A stretch of DNA of 51,103 nucleotides from an uncultured Bacteroidia bacterium (GCA_903918045.1 CAIXCY010000068.1:1-51103), one strand, 5' to 3'; shown: positions 24,571 to 35,231, counted from the stretch's first letter. Notes: generated by a model from the sequence alone, not told the origin. Translations and numbers: made by a program.

Positions 24571-25980
24571 ATGAAGCAGTATAACTTTACAACCAATGTT
24601 CGGGAGATCTTAGCTGACACAGTTACACCGGTTAGTGTTTACCTTAAGATGCGTGACATTTTCCCAAATGCCCTTTTACTCGAAAGTTCAGATCATCATA
24701 GTCTTGAAAACAGCTACTCATTTATTTGTCTCAAACCTGAGGCCTCGCTGGAGGTAGCTCAATTTAAAGTCCTGCGGAAATACCCGGATGGGAAAACCGA
24801 AACAGGAATAATCGATCGTAATGGGCAGTTAGCCGATGAGATGAAGTCATTTTTTGGGTGCTTTAAATCGGATACTCCGTTGAAGGAGCTACCAGCCAAT
24901 GGATTTTTTGGCTATGTCAGTTACGATGGTGTGCAGTATTTTGAAACAATTAAGTTTAATCATCCTGTTAACCCTGCCTATGAAATTCCTGAAGTTCATT
25001 ATGCTTTTTATCATTATATCATAGCAATAAACCATTTTCAAAACCGCATCCAGCTGATTGAAAACCTATTTGACGGAGAGAATTCGTCGTTGATTATGAT
25101 AGAGGATCTGTTGTCCAGCCGCAATTTTGCTACTTTTTCGTTTGATACAGTAAACGGTGAAAGTTCGAATATAACGGATGAGGCATTCAAGCAGATGGTT
25201 ACAAAGGGGAAAGAGCACTGTTTTCGTGGCGATGTCTTTCAGATTGTTTTATCGCGACAGTTTGCGCAGCAGTTTTTAGGTGATGATTTTAATGTTTACC
25301 GTGCCTTACGTTCAATTAATCCGTCGCCTTATTTATTTTATTTTGATTATGGGAATTATAAGATATTCGGATCCTCACCTGAGGCACAACTACAGATAAA
25401 TCAACAAAACGTATCGATCAATCCGATTGCAGGAACCTTTCGGAGAACGGGTAATGATGAACAGGATCGTCTTTTGGCTGAAAAGCTTTCAAAAGATCCG
25501 AAGGAGAATGCAGAACATGTAATGCTTGTGGATCTTGCACGCAATGATCTGAGCCGCAATGCTACAGATGTTAAGGTAGAGCTTTTCAGGGAGGTTCAAT
25601 TCTATTCGCATGTGATCCATCTGGTATCGAAAGTTACAGGAAAACTTCCTGAAGGGTCAAATCCTGTAAGTGTAATGGGGGATTCTTTTCCGGCGGGTAC
25701 CCTCTCAGGAGCACCAAAATTTAAGGCAATGGAACTGATTGACAAATATGAAAATCAAAATCGCGGCTATTATGGCGGGTGTATTGGTTTCATTGGTTTC
25801 GACGATTCTTTTAATCATGCAATTATGATCCGCTCTTTTCTGAGCAAGAACAATACGCTGTTTTATCAGGCAGGGGCCGGCATTGTTGCCGCTTCGGATG
25901 AGGAGAATGAATTACAGGAGGTCGTAAATAAACTTGCGGCACTGAAGAAAGCGATCATTATGGCCCAGGGGATTAAATAA
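24571..25980 (+). CDS. trpE: Anthranilate synthase component I
   Basis: A 469-residue enzyme making anthranilate from chorismate with TrpG. I chose the ATG at 24571 (MKQYNFTTNVREILADTVTP): the longer frame back to 24499 begins inside attenuator 2. The N-terminal Trp-feedback segment includes LLESSDHHSLENSYSFI. The catalytic C-terminal half has the chorismate-family motifs PSPYLFYFDYG, FGSSPEAQL, NPIAGTFRRTG, LVDLARNDLSR and AGTLSGAPKFKAMELID. It is the first gene of trpEGDCFBA. Confidence 0.97.
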   Translation: MKQYNFTTNVREILADTVTPVSVYLKMRDIFPNALLLESSDHHSLENSYSFICLKPEASLEVAQFKVLRKYPDGKTETGIIDRNGQLADEMKSFFGCFKSDTPLKELPANGFFGYVSYDGVQYFETIKFNHPVNPAYEIPEVHYAFYHYIIAINHFQNRIQLIENLFDGENSSLIMIEDLLSSRNFATFSFDTVNGESSNITDEAFKQMVTKGKEHCFRGDVFQIVLSRQFAQQFLGDDFNVYRALRSINPSPYLFYFDYGNYKIFGSSPEAQLQINQQNVSINPIAGTFRRTGNDEQDRLLAEKLSKDPKENAEHVMLVDLARNDLSRNATDVKVELFREVQFYSHVIHLVSKVTGKLPEGSNPVSVMGDSFPAGTLSGAPKFKAMELIDKYENQNRGYYGGCIGFIGFDDSFNHAIMIRSFLSKNNTLFYQAGAGIVAASDEENELQEVVNKLAALKKAIIMAQGIK

Positions 25981-26015
25981 TCGCGGTAAATTAAATTATT
26001 AAAAAATAAGTATCC

Positions 26016-26582
26016 ATGAAAATATTAGTAATTGATAATTATGACTCTTTTACCTATAACCTGGTCCATGCTTTAAAAAAGTTTGAAGGGGTAACCGTAG
26101 AGGTAAAGCGGAACGATGATCTTGCCGAAGGTGAGCCGGATCAATATGATAAGATTGTCTTTTCCCCGGGTCCCGGACTTCCTGAAGAGGCAGGGCAAAT
26201 GCCATCAGTTATTCGCAACTATGCTGGCAAGAAGCCGATGCTTGGAGTTTGTCTTGGTCATCAGGCAATAGGAGAATCTTTTGGCGGGAGGTTAGAAAAT
26301 ATGAATGACGTGCTTCACGGAATTGCAACTCCAATCACAGTGGTTGCAAAGAGCTATCTTTTCGAATCTTTACCCGAAACTTTTGATGCAGGACGTTACC
26401 ACTCATGGATCGTTGAGCGGGAATCGCTTCCTGCAGTTCTTGAGATTACCAGTTTGGATCAGGAAGGGAGAATCATGTCATTCCAGCACCGGGAATTCGA
26501 TATTCAGGGTGTTCAGTTTCATCCTGAATCTATTCTGACACCTATCGGGGAGAAAATACTCGAAAACTGGGTAAAACACTAA
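26016..26582 (+). CDS. trpG: Anthranilate synthase component II (glutamine amidotransferase)
   Basis: A 188-residue class I amidotransferase that feeds ammonia to TrpE. The nucleophile is in LGVCLGHQAIGE and the His-Glu pair in VQFHPESI; the N-terminal VIDNYDSFTYNLVHAL is typical. It is not fused to TrpD. It could be shared with folate synthesis (PabA role), but its place in the operon argues for TrpG. Confidence 0.96.
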   Translation: MKILVIDNYDSFTYNLVHALKKFEGVTVEVKRNDDLAEGEPDQYDKIVFSPGPGLPEEAGQMPSVIRNYAGKKPMLGVCLGHQAIGESFGGRLENMNDVLHGIATPITVVAKSYLFESLPETFDAGRYHSWIVERESLPAVLEITSLDQEGRIMSFQHREFDIQGVQFHPESILTPIGEKILENWVKH

Positions 26583-26659
26583 GAATATTTAATAGAAATA
26601 AGGGAATTGGAATACAGAATTATTTCAACCTTTTTCCATCCTAATCAATACTATAAAAT

Positions 26660-27652
26660 ATGAGAGAGATTCTGAACTACCTTTTTGAATACAAAAGGTT
26701 AACCAAACAGGAAGCTGAAGATATCCTGACAGAGATTACAGCCGGCAAACTCTCTGATGCAGAGATTGCAGCATTCATAACTGTTTTCAATATGCGAACA
26801 ATCAGCATCGACGAACTTGAAGGTTTTCGCGATGCATTGTTAAAAACAGCGCTTCCTGTTGACTTAACAGAGTTTAATACGATTGATTTGTGCGGCACCG
26901 GAGGAGATGGAAAAGATACCTTTAATATTTCAACCTTATCGGCATTTGTAGTCGCCGGAGCAGGTGCAACTGTTGCCAAACATGGTAACTATGCTGCATC
27001 GTCCGGATGTGGATCATCCAATGTTATGGAACACCTTGGGTACAAATTCTCGAATAGTCATGAGCGGTTACGCACCGAGCTGGATCAGTGCGGAATCACA
27101 TTTCTCCATGCCCCGCTGTTCAACCCTGCAATGAAAAATGTGGCACAGGTTCGTCGTGCATTGAGGCTAAAAACCTTTTTTAACATGCTTGGACCCATGG
27201 TTAACCCAGGCAGGCCACAAAATCAGGTTGTCGGAGTTTTCAGTCTTGAGCTTGCCAGAATGTATAATTATCTCTACCAAAAGAGTAATGTCAACTATTG
27301 TATTATACACAGTCTGGATGGGTATGACGAAATATCTTTGACCGGAGATTTCAAAGTGCTTTCCAATAAATCGGACCAGATTTTATCCCCATCCTCGCTT
27401 GGAATGGATGTTACAAAACCTGGGGAGCTGGTGGGATCCGGAGATGTCCCGGGCACTGCCGCTATATTCACGGATGTTTTGGAAGGGAGGGGAACGATTC
27501 CTCAAAATTCTGTAGTCTTATCAAATGCAGCAATGGCGCTTAAAACTTATTTCCCTGAAAAAGGGATTGAGCAGTGTGTCGAGGATGCCAGATCTTCCCT
27601 CATGGGTGGTAAGGCATTAAAAATATTTACAAAATTAATCTCCCTGCAATGA
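26660..27652 (+). CDS. trpD: Anthranilate phosphoribosyltransferase
   Basis: A 330-residue enzyme transferring phosphoribose from PRPP to anthranilate. The PRPP-binding loop CGTGGDGKDTFNISTLSAFV, the KHGNYAASSGCGSSNVME segment and NMLGPMVNP are all present. Its stop overlaps the trpC start by 4 bases (ATGA), so the two are translationally coupled. Confidence 0.97.
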   Translation: MREILNYLFEYKRLTKQEAEDILTEITAGKLSDAEIAAFITVFNMRTISIDELEGFRDALLKTALPVDLTEFNTIDLCGTGGDGKDTFNISTLSAFVVAGAGATVAKHGNYAASSGCGSSNVMEHLGYKFSNSHERLRTELDQCGITFLHAPLFNPAMKNVAQVRRALRLKTFFNMLGPMVNPGRPQNQVVGVFSLELARMYNYLYQKSNVNYCIIHSLDGYDEISLTGDFKVLSNKSDQILSPSSLGMDVTKPGELVGSGDVPGTAAIFTDVLEGRGTIPQNSVVLSNAAMALKTYFPEKGIEQCVEDARSSLMGGKALKIFTKLISLQ

Positions 27653-28440
27653 GGACCATTCTTGATGAAATCGTAGACAACCGGCGATTCGAGGTTGCAG
27701 GTGCGAAAGCGGTACTTTCATTGGCTGAACTAAAATCAAAAACCGATTTTAGTGTCGTTAGGAATTCGTTGGCAGCCAGATTGACTGCTCCGGGGAACAA
27801 TGGAATTATTGCAGAATTTAAAAGACGATCACCGTCAAAGGGGGTAATTAATGATCGGGTTTTTCCCGAAATTGTTACAAAAGGATATGCAGATGCTGGT
27901 GTTTGCGGAATATCTGTGCTTACAGAATTTCGTTATTTTGGTGGTGCCAACGCTGATTTTATTGTAGCCCGGACAGCAAATCCTTTAACTCCTTTGCTCA
28001 GGAAAGATTTTATGGTTGATGAATATCAGCTCTATGAATCGAGGATGCTAAATGCAGACGTGATTTTGTTGATCGCCGCCGTTTTGGAGAAGGAGGAGAT
28101 TTCAGGGTTTACGGCTATCGCTCATGAACTTGGAATGGAAGTTTTGCTTGAACTGCATGATGAGAGTGAAATTGAAAAAATAGATTTGAAAGTAGATCTG
28201 ATCGGCATAAATAACCGAAATCTGAAGGATTTTAGAGTGGATATGGACCGGTCTCTTAATTTACTGGATCAACTTCCTGCTAAATCGGTGAAAATATCGG
28301 AGAGTGGATTAAGTGATCCTGATACAGTTGACTTTTTAAGGGATAGAGGTTTCCTAGGATTCCTTATGGGTGAAAATTTCATGAAAACAGAAGACCCCGC
28401 AAAGGCATGTTTTGATTTTATTTCAAGATTAAGGTATTAG
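27649..28440 (+). CDS. trpC: Indole-3-glycerol phosphate synthase
   Basis: A 263-residue TIM-barrel enzyme closing the indole ring. Key motifs are IIAEFKRRSPSKG (catalytic Lys and phosphate region), LLRKDFMVDEYQ, ADVILLIAAVL, LLELHDESE, IGINNRNLKDF and ISESGL. It is not fused to TrpF as in E. coli; trpF follows separately 14 bases downstream. Confidence 0.97.
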   Translation: MRTILDEIVDNRRFEVAGAKAVLSLAELKSKTDFSVVRNSLAARLTAPGNNGIIAEFKRRSPSKGVINDRVFPEIVTKGYADAGVCGISVLTEFRYFGGANADFIVARTANPLTPLLRKDFMVDEYQLYESRMLNADVILLIAAVLEKEEISGFTAIAHELGMEVLLELHDESEIEKIDLKVDLIGINNRNLKDFRVDMDRSLNLLDQLPAKSVKISESGLSDPDTVDFLRDRGFLGFLMGENFMKTEDPAKACFDFISRLRY

Positions 28441-28454
28441 GAGGACAGGCTGAT

Positions 28455-29093
28455 ATGGATCTAAAAATTAAAGTTTGCGGAATGCGCCAACCTTTCAATA
28501 TCAGGGAGCTTGTTAAACTTAATCCTGATTATATTGGATTTATCTTCTATCCCAAATCAAAGCGGTTCATCGGAGAGGTAATTCCGGAAGAGATTCATTC
28601 GCTTATCCCTGGCTCAATACAAAAAGTTGGAGTTTTTGTGAATGAGCCGTTTGAAAGTCTGGTTGAAAAATGGGTCGAATCTAAACTTGATATAATCCAG
28701 CTTCACGGAGGTGAACTTCCTGATTATTGTAAAAGATTAAAGGTTCTCAATATTCCAGTGATCAAGGCGTTTAGTATCACCTCTGATTTTGATTTTAATT
28801 CAGTTTACCCGTTTGAAAAGGTTTGTGATTACTTCCTTTTTGATTCGGCCACTGAATTAAGAGGTGGATCAGGATTAAAATTCAATTGGGATATCTTGAA
28901 TCAATACAAAGGAACCAGGCCATTTTTCCTCAGTGGAGGGATTAAGTGTACCGATATTGATGCCATCAAAAGCATAATGCATAATAAATTGTATGCTGTT
29001 GATGTGAACAGTGGTTTTGAAATTGAAGCCGGATTAAAGGATCTATTAAAACTGGCACCATTTATTTACGATTTTAAAAATTTTAAAGTATAA
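28455..29093 (+). CDS. trpF: Phosphoribosylanthranilate isomerase
   Basis: A 212-residue TIM-barrel isomerase. It has the general base in IKVCGMRQP (Cys), the motifs [18 protein letters not shown] and IIQLHGGE, the Asp in YFLFDSAT, and FFLSGGI for phosphate binding. It lies between trpC and trpB with very short gaps. Confidence 0.96.
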   Translation: MDLKIKVCGMRQPFNIRELVKLNPDYIGFIFYPKSKRFIGEVIPEEIHSLIPGSIQKVGVFVNEPFESLVEKWVESKLDIIQLHGGELPDYCKRLKVLNIPVIKAFSITSDFDFNSVYPFEKVCDYFLFDSATELRGGSGLKFNWDILNQYKGTRPFFLSGGIKCTDIDAIKSIMHNKLYAVDVNSGFEIEAGLKDLLKLAPFIYDFKNFKV

Positions 29094-29097
29094 AAAA

Positions 29098-30285
29098 ATG
29101 AATTATCAATCTAATGATAAAGGGTATTACGGAACATTCGGTGGTGCTTTTATTCCCGAGATGATGCAGCAGAATATCAGCCAGTTACAAAGTTGTTATT
29201 TGCAGATTATCGAAAGTGATTCATTTAAGGATGAATTTAAAAAGTTACTTTCCGATTATGCAGGGAGGCCTTCACCGCTTTATTATTCCGATCGTCTTTC
29301 GGATCGTTATCAGGCGCACATTTATTTGAAAAGGGAAGATCTGAATCATACCGGGTCGCATAAGATAAACAATACGATTGGTCAGATACTTTTGGCGAAA
29401 AGACTTGGGAAGACCAGGATTATTGCAGAAACGGGAGCCGGGCAGCATGGGGTTGCTACAGCTACGGTTTGTGCAAGAGCCGGGTTAGAGTGCATTGTTT
29501 ATATGGGGGCTGTGGATGTGGCGCGTCAATCACCTAATGTAGAGAAGATGAAAATGCTTGGTGCGGAGGTACGGGCGGTTAATAGCGGAAGTAAAACGCT
29601 GAAGGATGCCACGAATGAGGCAATTCGCGACTGGATCAATAATCCCGTTGATACCCATTATATTATAGGCTCGGTTGTTGGTCCTCATCCATATCCAGAT
29701 ATGGTCGCACGGTTTCAGTCGGTTATCAGCGAAGAGATAAGGATTCAGCTTAAGGAAAAAACAGGTCGCGAAACACCCGATTATGTGATTGCCTGTGTTG
29801 GAGGCGGGAGCAATGCTGCTGGTGCTTTCTACCATTTTTTGGATAATCCGGAAGTTCAGCTGATCGCCGTTGAGGCGGGTGGGAAAGGTGTCGATACCGG
29901 TGAATCTGCTGCCACAACCCAACTGGGACGCCCCGGTATTCTGCATGGCAGTCGCAGTCTGCTGATGCAGACCGCAGATGGTCAGGTAATTGAACCTTAT
30001 TCGATTTCTGCGGGTCTTGATTATCCCGGGATCGGACCGATGCATGCTAATCTTTTTTTAACCAAAAGGGGAAGATTTCTAAGTGCAACCGATGAGGAGG
30101 CTCTAAAGGCGGCATTATATCTTTCACAAAAAGAGGGGATTATACCGGCGTTGGAATCTGCTCATGCCTTAGCGGCACTTGAGATGATTGAGTTCAAACC
30201 CGAAGATGTTGTAGTGGTTAATGTTTCAGGGCGAGGGGACAAGGATATGGAGACTTTTCTGAAATATTTTCAATCAGTTAAATAA
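29098..30285 (+). CDS. trpB: Tryptophan synthase beta chain
   Basis: A 395-residue PLP enzyme joining indole and serine. The PLP lysine is in [11 protein letters not shown], the phosphate loop is [10 protein letters not shown], and the substrate region is [13 protein letters not shown]. These mark a TrpB1-type enzyme that works with TrpA. It starts 4 bases after the trpF stop. Confidence 0.97.
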   Translation: MNYQSNDKGYYGTFGGAFIPEMMQQNISQLQSCYLQIIESDSFKDEFKKLLSDYAGRPSPLYYSDRLSDRYQAHIYLKREDLNHTGSHKINNTIGQILLAKRLGKTRIIAETGAGQHGVATATVCARAGLECIVYMGAVDVARQSPNVEKMKMLGAEVRAVNSGSKTLKDATNEAIRDWINNPVDTHYIIGSVVGPHPYPDMVARFQSVISEEIRIQLKEKTGRETPDYVIACVGGGSNAAGAFYHFLDNPEVQLIAVEAGGKGVDTGESAATTQLGRPGILHGSRSLLMQTADGQVIEPYSISAGLDYPGIGPMHANLFLTKRGRFLSATDEEALKAALYLSQKEGIIPALESAHALAALEMIEFKPEDVVVVNVSGRGDKDMETFLKYFQSVK

Positions 30286-30336
30286 TTATTTTTATAATAA
30301 ACAGTTATTAAGCATAAGTTTTGCAAAATTAACGTC

Positions 30337-31110
30337 ATGGAAAATCGGATTACATCGCTCTTTAAAAGAAAAGAGAGGAATATATTGTCAATCTATTTCA
30401 CCGCCGGATACCCGGCATTAAAGGATACTCTTACCATTATTAAAGAACTTGAGAAAAATGGGGCAGATTTGATTGAGATCGGGATGCCCTTTTCCGATCC
30501 TGTAGCTGATGGTCCGGTAATTCAGCACAGTTCTGAAATAGCCCTGGAGAATGGTATGACGATCAATCTTTTATTTGAACAATTGAAGGAGATCCGGAAA
30601 ACCGTTTCAATCCCGTTAATACTGATGGGCTATCTGAATCCTGTTATGCAGTATGGAGTTGAGGAATTTTGTACTAAATGCCATGAAACAGGGATTGACG
30701 GAACGATCATTCCCGATCTTCCTCTGGAGGTCTATGAGGAGGAATATAAAGCGATTTTTGAAAAACATTTATTGTCAAATATCTTTTTAATCACCCCTCA
30801 AACCCCCGAAGAGCGGATCATCAAAATTGACTCCCTCTCTACTGGTTTTATTTATATGGTCTCCTCTTCATCCACTACCGGCGTGAAAGAATCGGAGAAT
30901 AATGAACAGATCAGTTATTTTGAGAGAATCCAAACAATGAATCTGCGTTCCGGCCGGTTGATTGGATTTGGAATCTCTGATAAGTCCTCTTTTTTAAGGG
31001 CTTGCAATTATGCCAATGGGGCTATTATTGGAAGTGCATTTGTCACCGGAATGGCCGGAGATTCAAAAATCGAAGATAAAGTGAGCGCTTTTATGCAAAA
31101 GTTTTTTTAA
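30337..31110 (+). CDS. trpA: Tryptophan synthase alpha chain
   Basis: A 257-residue TIM-barrel lyase that releases indole from indole-3-glycerol phosphate. The catalytic acids are in IEIGMPFSDPVADGP (Glu) and GTIIPDLPLE (Asp); YMVSSSSTTG and GFGISDKSS bind phosphate. It is the last gene of the operon. I see no strong terminator before the S46 peptidase gene, which has its own promoter element. Confidence 0.97.
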   Translation: MENRITSLFKRKERNILSIYFTAGYPALKDTLTIIKELEKNGADLIEIGMPFSDPVADGPVIQHSSEIALENGMTINLLFEQLKEIRKTVSIPLILMGYLNPVMQYGVEEFCTKCHETGIDGTIIPDLPLEVYEEEYKAIFEKHLLSNIFLITPQTPEERIIKIDSLSTGFIYMVSSSSTTGVKESENNEQISYFERIQTMNLRSGRLIGFGISDKSSFLRACNYANGAIIGSAFVTGMAGDSKIEDKVSAFMQKFF

Positions 31111-31159
31111 ACCGCGGATAATATGCGTTTTATCAGGGATGTAATTTTGTAAATAAAGT

Positions 31160-31167
31160 TACATTTG
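31160..31167 (+). promoter_or_regulatory. Candidate -7 element for the S46 peptidase gene
   Basis: TACATTTG matches TAnnTTTG and lies 18 bases before the start codon. Confidence 0.5.
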
Positions 31168-31185
31168 CCGCAAAAATTATTTTAG

Positions 31186-33336
31186 ATGAAAAACAGTCTC
31201 TTAGCATTTCTTGTTCTTACACTTCTCCTTACTATAAATGTTAAAGCCGACGAAGGGATGTGGCTCCCCTCGCTGGTTGGAAAGTTGAATATCCGAAAAA
31301 TGAGTTCAATCGGATGTAAACTTACCGATGAGCAGATTTACAGTATTAACCATTCGAGCTTAAAGGATGCGGTTGTTGCACTCGACAGAGGTTCCTGTAC
31401 CGCTGAAATTGTTTCGAATGACGGATTATTATTGACCAATCACCACTGTGGATTTGACCAGATTCAAGCTCATAGTTCAGTAGAGCATGATTACCTGAAA
31501 GATGGTTTCTGGGCAATGAAACGTGAGGATGAGCTTGCGAATCCCGGAAAGACGGTAACATTTCTTATAAGCATGGAGGAGGTTACCGATCAGGTGCTTA
31601 AGAATGTTACGGATGATATGGATGATCAGACACGGTCATCTAAAGTTCGGGAAGCGATGGGTAAAATTGAGAAGGAGGCTAAAGGGAGTACCGAATTTGA
31701 GATCAGGGTGAGGAGTCTATTTGAGGCGAATAAATATTATCTTTTTATATCGCAGACGTTTAAAGATGTACGGCTGGTTGGAACTCCACCACAGTCGATA
31801 GGGAAGTTTGGTGGAGAAGCCGATAATTGGATGTGGCCACGTCATACCGGTGATTTTTCGATGTTCAGGGTTTATTGCGCACCGGATGGTAAACCGGCCG
31901 AATATTCGAAGCAAAATGTCCCGTATCACCCGAGGCATTTTCTTCCCGTATCCTTAAAGGGTGTAGTGAAAAATGACTTTGCCATGGTGATGGGATATCC
32001 AGGAAATACAACCCGTTATCGTACTTCCGCGGAAGTGCAAAATACGATGGATGTAGTCAATGAGATCCGCATTACAGCAAGAGAGGCAAAGCTGAATATC
32101 ATAAGAGATTATATGGCTACCAGCCAGAAAGCAAGGATTCAATATGCTTCGAAATTTGCAAGAAGCTCAAACTACTATAAGTATTCAATAGGTCAGAATA
32201 AGGGGCTGACAGACCTCAATGTGATCGCCCGGAAACTTGAAGGGGAAAAAGAATTTCAGAAGTGGGCAAATTCAACGCCAGAAAGGAAGGCTAAATATGG
32301 CGGAGCACTCGATACGATAAATGCAGCCTTTAAAAGTAAGGATGAGAAAATTGCAGATGAGTATTCCAGGGAATCTTTGCTCCGTGGAGCAGAAATCTTC
32401 TCATTTGCGGCAAAGTCTGCATCACTCTTTTCTGCACTTAAGGGTACTGATGATGTTAAAATTAAGGACGCTGCCTCTGAGTTAAGATCTTCGCTTGACC
32501 TTTATTTTAAAGATTACGATGCCAGCACCGACCAAAAGATTGTTGCAACCTTACTAAAGATTTATTCATCAAAGGTTAATCCCAAGTATATTCCTGGTTT
32601 TTTTCAGGTAATTCAATCAAAATTCAAGGGGGATTTTGAGGCTTACTCGAAAAAGTTATTTACTAAAACGATATTTGCCGATCAGGCTAAAATGGAGGCT
32701 TTTCTGAATAATCCATCTCGTAAGGTGATTGAGAAAGATATGGCTTTTATTGCAATGCGCTCGATTTTCGAAACACAATATGCAATCATGCACGACCTGA
32801 GCAGTTCAAAAGCTAATCTGGACAAAGCCAGACGGTTGTATGTTGCAGGATTAATGGAGATGGGTAATGAGAAATCGTTTTATCCTGATGCCAATTCCAC
32901 AATGCGTCTGACTTATGGTATTGTAGATGGGTATACTCCCCACGATGCTACCTATTTTGATTATTATACCACCCTCAAGGGGTATACAGAAAAGGGGATC
33001 CAGGGAGATGCCGACTTCGATTTTCCACAAAGGCTTGTAGATTTGTACCATGCGAAAGATTACGGGCAGTATGGTGATAAAGACGGTACCTTACACACCT
33101 GCTTCACCTCAAATAACGATATCACCGGAGGAAACTCAGGAAGCCCAGTGATTAACGGAAGCGGTGAATTAATCGGGATTGCGTTCGATGGCAATTGGGA
33201 AGCAATGAGCGGTGATATCGCTTTTGAGCCTGAATTGCAAAAATGCATCTGTGTCGACATCCGATTTGTGTTGTGGACAATCGATAAATTTGCTGGTGCA
33301 AGCCATCTTGTTAATGAAATGAAACTGGTCCGATAA
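31186..33336 (+). CDS. S46 family dipeptidyl-peptidase (DPP7-like)
   Basis: A 716-residue secreted serine exopeptidase that removes dipeptides from peptide N-termini in the periplasm. The signal peptide spans residues 1-21 (ending NVKA). The catalytic His is in LTNHHCGF (H86/H87) and the nucleophile is S651 in GGNSGSPV. The specificity position 18 residues on is G669 (FDGNWEAMSGD). In the family, Gly here goes with DPP7-type broad hydrophobic P1 preference, while Arg gives the Asp/Glu-specific DPP11. The enzyme fits peptide-based nutrition. Confidence 0.95.
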   Translation: MKNSLLAFLVLTLLLTINVKADEGMWLPSLVGKLNIRKMSSIGCKLTDEQIYSINHSSLKDAVVALDRGSCTAEIVSNDGLLLTNHHCGFDQIQAHSSVEHDYLKDGFWAMKREDELANPGKTVTFLISMEEVTDQVLKNVTDDMDDQTRSSKVREAMGKIEKEAKGSTEFEIRVRSLFEANKYYLFISQTFKDVRLVGTPPQSIGKFGGEADNWMWPRHTGDFSMFRVYCAPDGKPAEYSKQNVPYHPRHFLPVSLKGVVKNDFAMVMGYPGNTTRYRTSAEVQNTMDVVNEIRITAREAKLNIIRDYMATSQKARIQYASKFARSSNYYKYSIGQNKGLTDLNVIARKLEGEKEFQKWANSTPERKAKYGGALDTINAAFKSKDEKIADEYSRESLLRGAEIFSFAAKSASLFSALKGTDDVKIKDAASELRSSLDLYFKDYDASTDQKIVATLLKIYSSKVNPKYIPGFFQVIQSKFKGDFEAYSKKLFTKTIFADQAKMEAFLNNPSRKVIEKDMAFIAMRSIFETQYAIMHDLSSSKANLDKARRLYVAGLMEMGNEKSFYPDANSTMRLTYGIVDGYTPHDATYFDYYTTLKGYTEKGIQGDADFDFPQRLVDLYHAKDYGQYGDKDGTLHTCFTSNNDITGGNSGSPVINGSGELIGIAFDGNWEAMSGDIAFEPELQKCICVDIRFVLWTIDKFAGASHLVNEMKLVR

Positions 33337-33416
33337 CATCGTATTTCTAAGAATTGATTTTGACAACGAAGTAAATATGAAGCACAATGTCAAAAGCACC
33401 ATCTAAAATAGCAAGA

Positions 33417-33439
33417 GGCCGGTCAATTACCGGTCTTTT
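33417..33439 (+). terminator. Terminator between the S46 peptidase gene and rnhA
   Basis: A 7-bp GC-rich stem with one G-U pair (33417-33423 with 33429-33435) and a 5-nt loop is followed by TTTT. Confidence 0.75.
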
Positions 33440-33458
33440 AACTTCTCAATATTAAGGT

Positions 33459-33932
33459 ATGGGACTGCATGAGAATCCCGCAATAATTATTTTTACCGAT
33501 GGAGCTGCCCGCGGGAATCCGGGTCCGGGAGGTTACGGTGTTGTTTTGATATCCGGATCTCACCGCAAGGAACTTTCTCAGGGATTTAAACTTACTACCA
33601 ATAACCGCATGGAATTGATGGCTGCAATTGTTGGACTTGAAGCCCTTAAGATTACACCCTGTAATGTAACTATTTACACTGATTCAAAGTATGTTGCCGA
33701 TTCGGTTGAGAAAAAATGGGTTTTTAACTGGGTGAAAACCGGTTTTAAGGGGAAGAAGAACAGTGATCTCTGGAAAAGATTTTTGAAAGTGTATGGAATG
33801 CATCACATTAAATTTGTGTGGGTGAAAGGACATGCGAGTATTCCGGAAAATGAGCGGTGCGATCAGTTGGCTGTTGAGGCATCTTTTCAGCCAGGACTTC
33901 CGGAAGATGCTGGATATCATCCAGATAAATAA
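33459..33932 (+). CDS. rnhA: Ribonuclease HI
   Basis: A 157-residue enzyme cutting RNA in RNA-DNA hybrids. The active-site residues are all present: D14 in FTDGAARGNPG, E52 in NNRMELMA, D75 in YTDSKYV, H125 in VKGHAS and D135 in NERCDQLA. Ribonuclease HII is encoded separately at 49.7 kb, so both classes are present. The start at 33459 gives the usual short N-terminus. Confidence 0.97.
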   Translation: MGLHENPAIIIFTDGAARGNPGPGGYGVVLISGSHRKELSQGFKLTTNNRMELMAAIVGLEALKITPCNVTIYTDSKYVADSVEKKWVFNWVKTGFKGKKNSDLWKRFLKVYGMHHIKFVWVKGHASIPENERCDQLAVEASFQPGLPEDAGYHPDK

Positions 33933-33967
33933 ACGTCATTCGACTTTATTTATTTCACGAAATGAAA

Positions 33968-33975
33968 TACATTTG
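33968..33975 (+). promoter_or_regulatory. Candidate -7 element for kdtA
   Basis: TACATTTG matches TAnnTTTG and lies 20 bases before the start codon. Confidence 0.45.
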
Positions 33976-33995
33976 TCAGGCAAAATCGATAAACA

Positions 33996-35231
33996 ATGAG
34001 GTGGCTTTATAACTTAGGAATATTTGGATATTACCTTTTGGTTAGGATCGTTTCATTACGAAACGGGAAAGCCCGTAAATGGCTTGAGGGTCGGAAGGAT
34101 ATCTTCATCCGGTTACGTGAAACGATACAACCGGGTGAACCTATCCTGTGGTTTCATGCCTCTTCGCTTGGAGAATTTGAACAGGGAAGGCCGGTAATTG
34201 AGGCCATTCGAGCCCGTTGGCCTGAATACAAAATTCTTCTTACTTTTTTTTCCCCTTCGGGATACGAATTGCGGAAAAGCTATCCCTATGCGGACTATAT
34301 TTTTTATCTCCCCCTCGACACCAAAAAAAATGCAATCCGGTTTATTGAAATTGTCCGGCCAACAAAAGTATTTTTTATCAAATATGAGTTTTGGTACCAT
34401 TTTTTAACCCAGTTAAAGGAGGAAGGTATACCGACATACATCTTTTCAGCGCTATTCCGGCCTTCACAAATCTTTTTTAAGCCATGGGGCAAATGGTATC
34501 TTAAGGCAATCAGAACATACGAGCATATCTTTGTTCAAAATCAGGAATCGTTTGATATTTTGCATCGATATGGTTTTAAGAATGTTTCCCTCTCCGGGGA
34601 TACCCGTCTTGATCGGGTAGGTCAAATTGCCGATGCGAGTCCAAAACTCGAAAAACTTGAAATTTTTGGCGGAGGACAAAAGATAATAATAGCAGGAAGC
34701 ACCTGGAAAGAGGATGAGGATCTTTTTATACCCTATGTGAATAAGTCACCTTCGGGTTTGAAATTTGTTATTGCCCCTCATGAAGTAACCCCTCAATCGC
34801 TTGAGCGGATAACAAATGCATTGGAAAAACCATATACCTTTTATTCCACTTCCTCTACCCAGGACCTCCTGGATTCGGATGTTTTGATTGTTGATGGGTA
34901 TGGATACCTGAACTCGATTTACCGGTATGGGATTTTGGCTTATATAGGCGGTGGTTTTACTTCCGGGATTCACAGCATCCTTGAACCTGCAGTTTTTGGA
35001 CTCCCTGTTATATTCGGTCCCGATTATCATAAATTTCAGGAAGCTTATGATATGTTAAGTCTTGGAGCTGCCTGTGCTATTAGTGATTCAGGGGAGCTTG
35101 AAGATCAAATTGAAAGCTTACGGATGAATCCTGAAATGCTGAATATTGCGTCAAATCTCGCCAGGGGCTATGTGGATAAAAACCGGGGCGCTTCCAGGGA
35201 AATTGTCAACTATCTTTTTACTCAAAAATAG
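33996..35231 (+). CDS. waaA: 3-deoxy-D-manno-octulosonic acid (Kdo) transferase
   Basis: A 411-residue inner-membrane-associated GT30 glycosyltransferase (WaaA/KdtA) that adds Kdo to lipid A precursor, the first step of LPS core synthesis. The N-terminal hydrophobic anchor is residues 1-20. The motifs LWFHASSLGEFEQGRPVIEA, TFFSPSGYE, KYEFWYHFL, AGSTWKEDE, APHEVTP and YIGGGFTSGIHSILEPAVFG are diagnostic. It ends 5 bases from the stop of the convergent LytTR regulator gene. Confidence 0.96.
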   Translation: MRWLYNLGIFGYYLLVRIVSLRNGKARKWLEGRKDIFIRLRETIQPGEPILWFHASSLGEFEQGRPVIEAIRARWPEYKILLTFFSPSGYELRKSYPYADYIFYLPLDTKKNAIRFIEIVRPTKVFFIKYEFWYHFLTQLKEEGIPTYIFSALFRPSQIFFKPWGKWYLKAIRTYEHIFVQNQESFDILHRYGFKNVSLSGDTRLDRVGQIADASPKLEKLEIFGGGQKIIIAGSTWKEDEDLFIPYVNKSPSGLKFVIAPHEVTPQSLERITNALEKPYTFYSTSSTQDLLDSDVLIVDGYGYLNSIYRYGILAYIGGGFTSGIHSILEPAVFGLPVIFGPDYHKFQEAYDMLSLGAACAISDSGELEDQIESLRMNPEMLNIASNLARGYVDKNRGASREIVNYLFTQK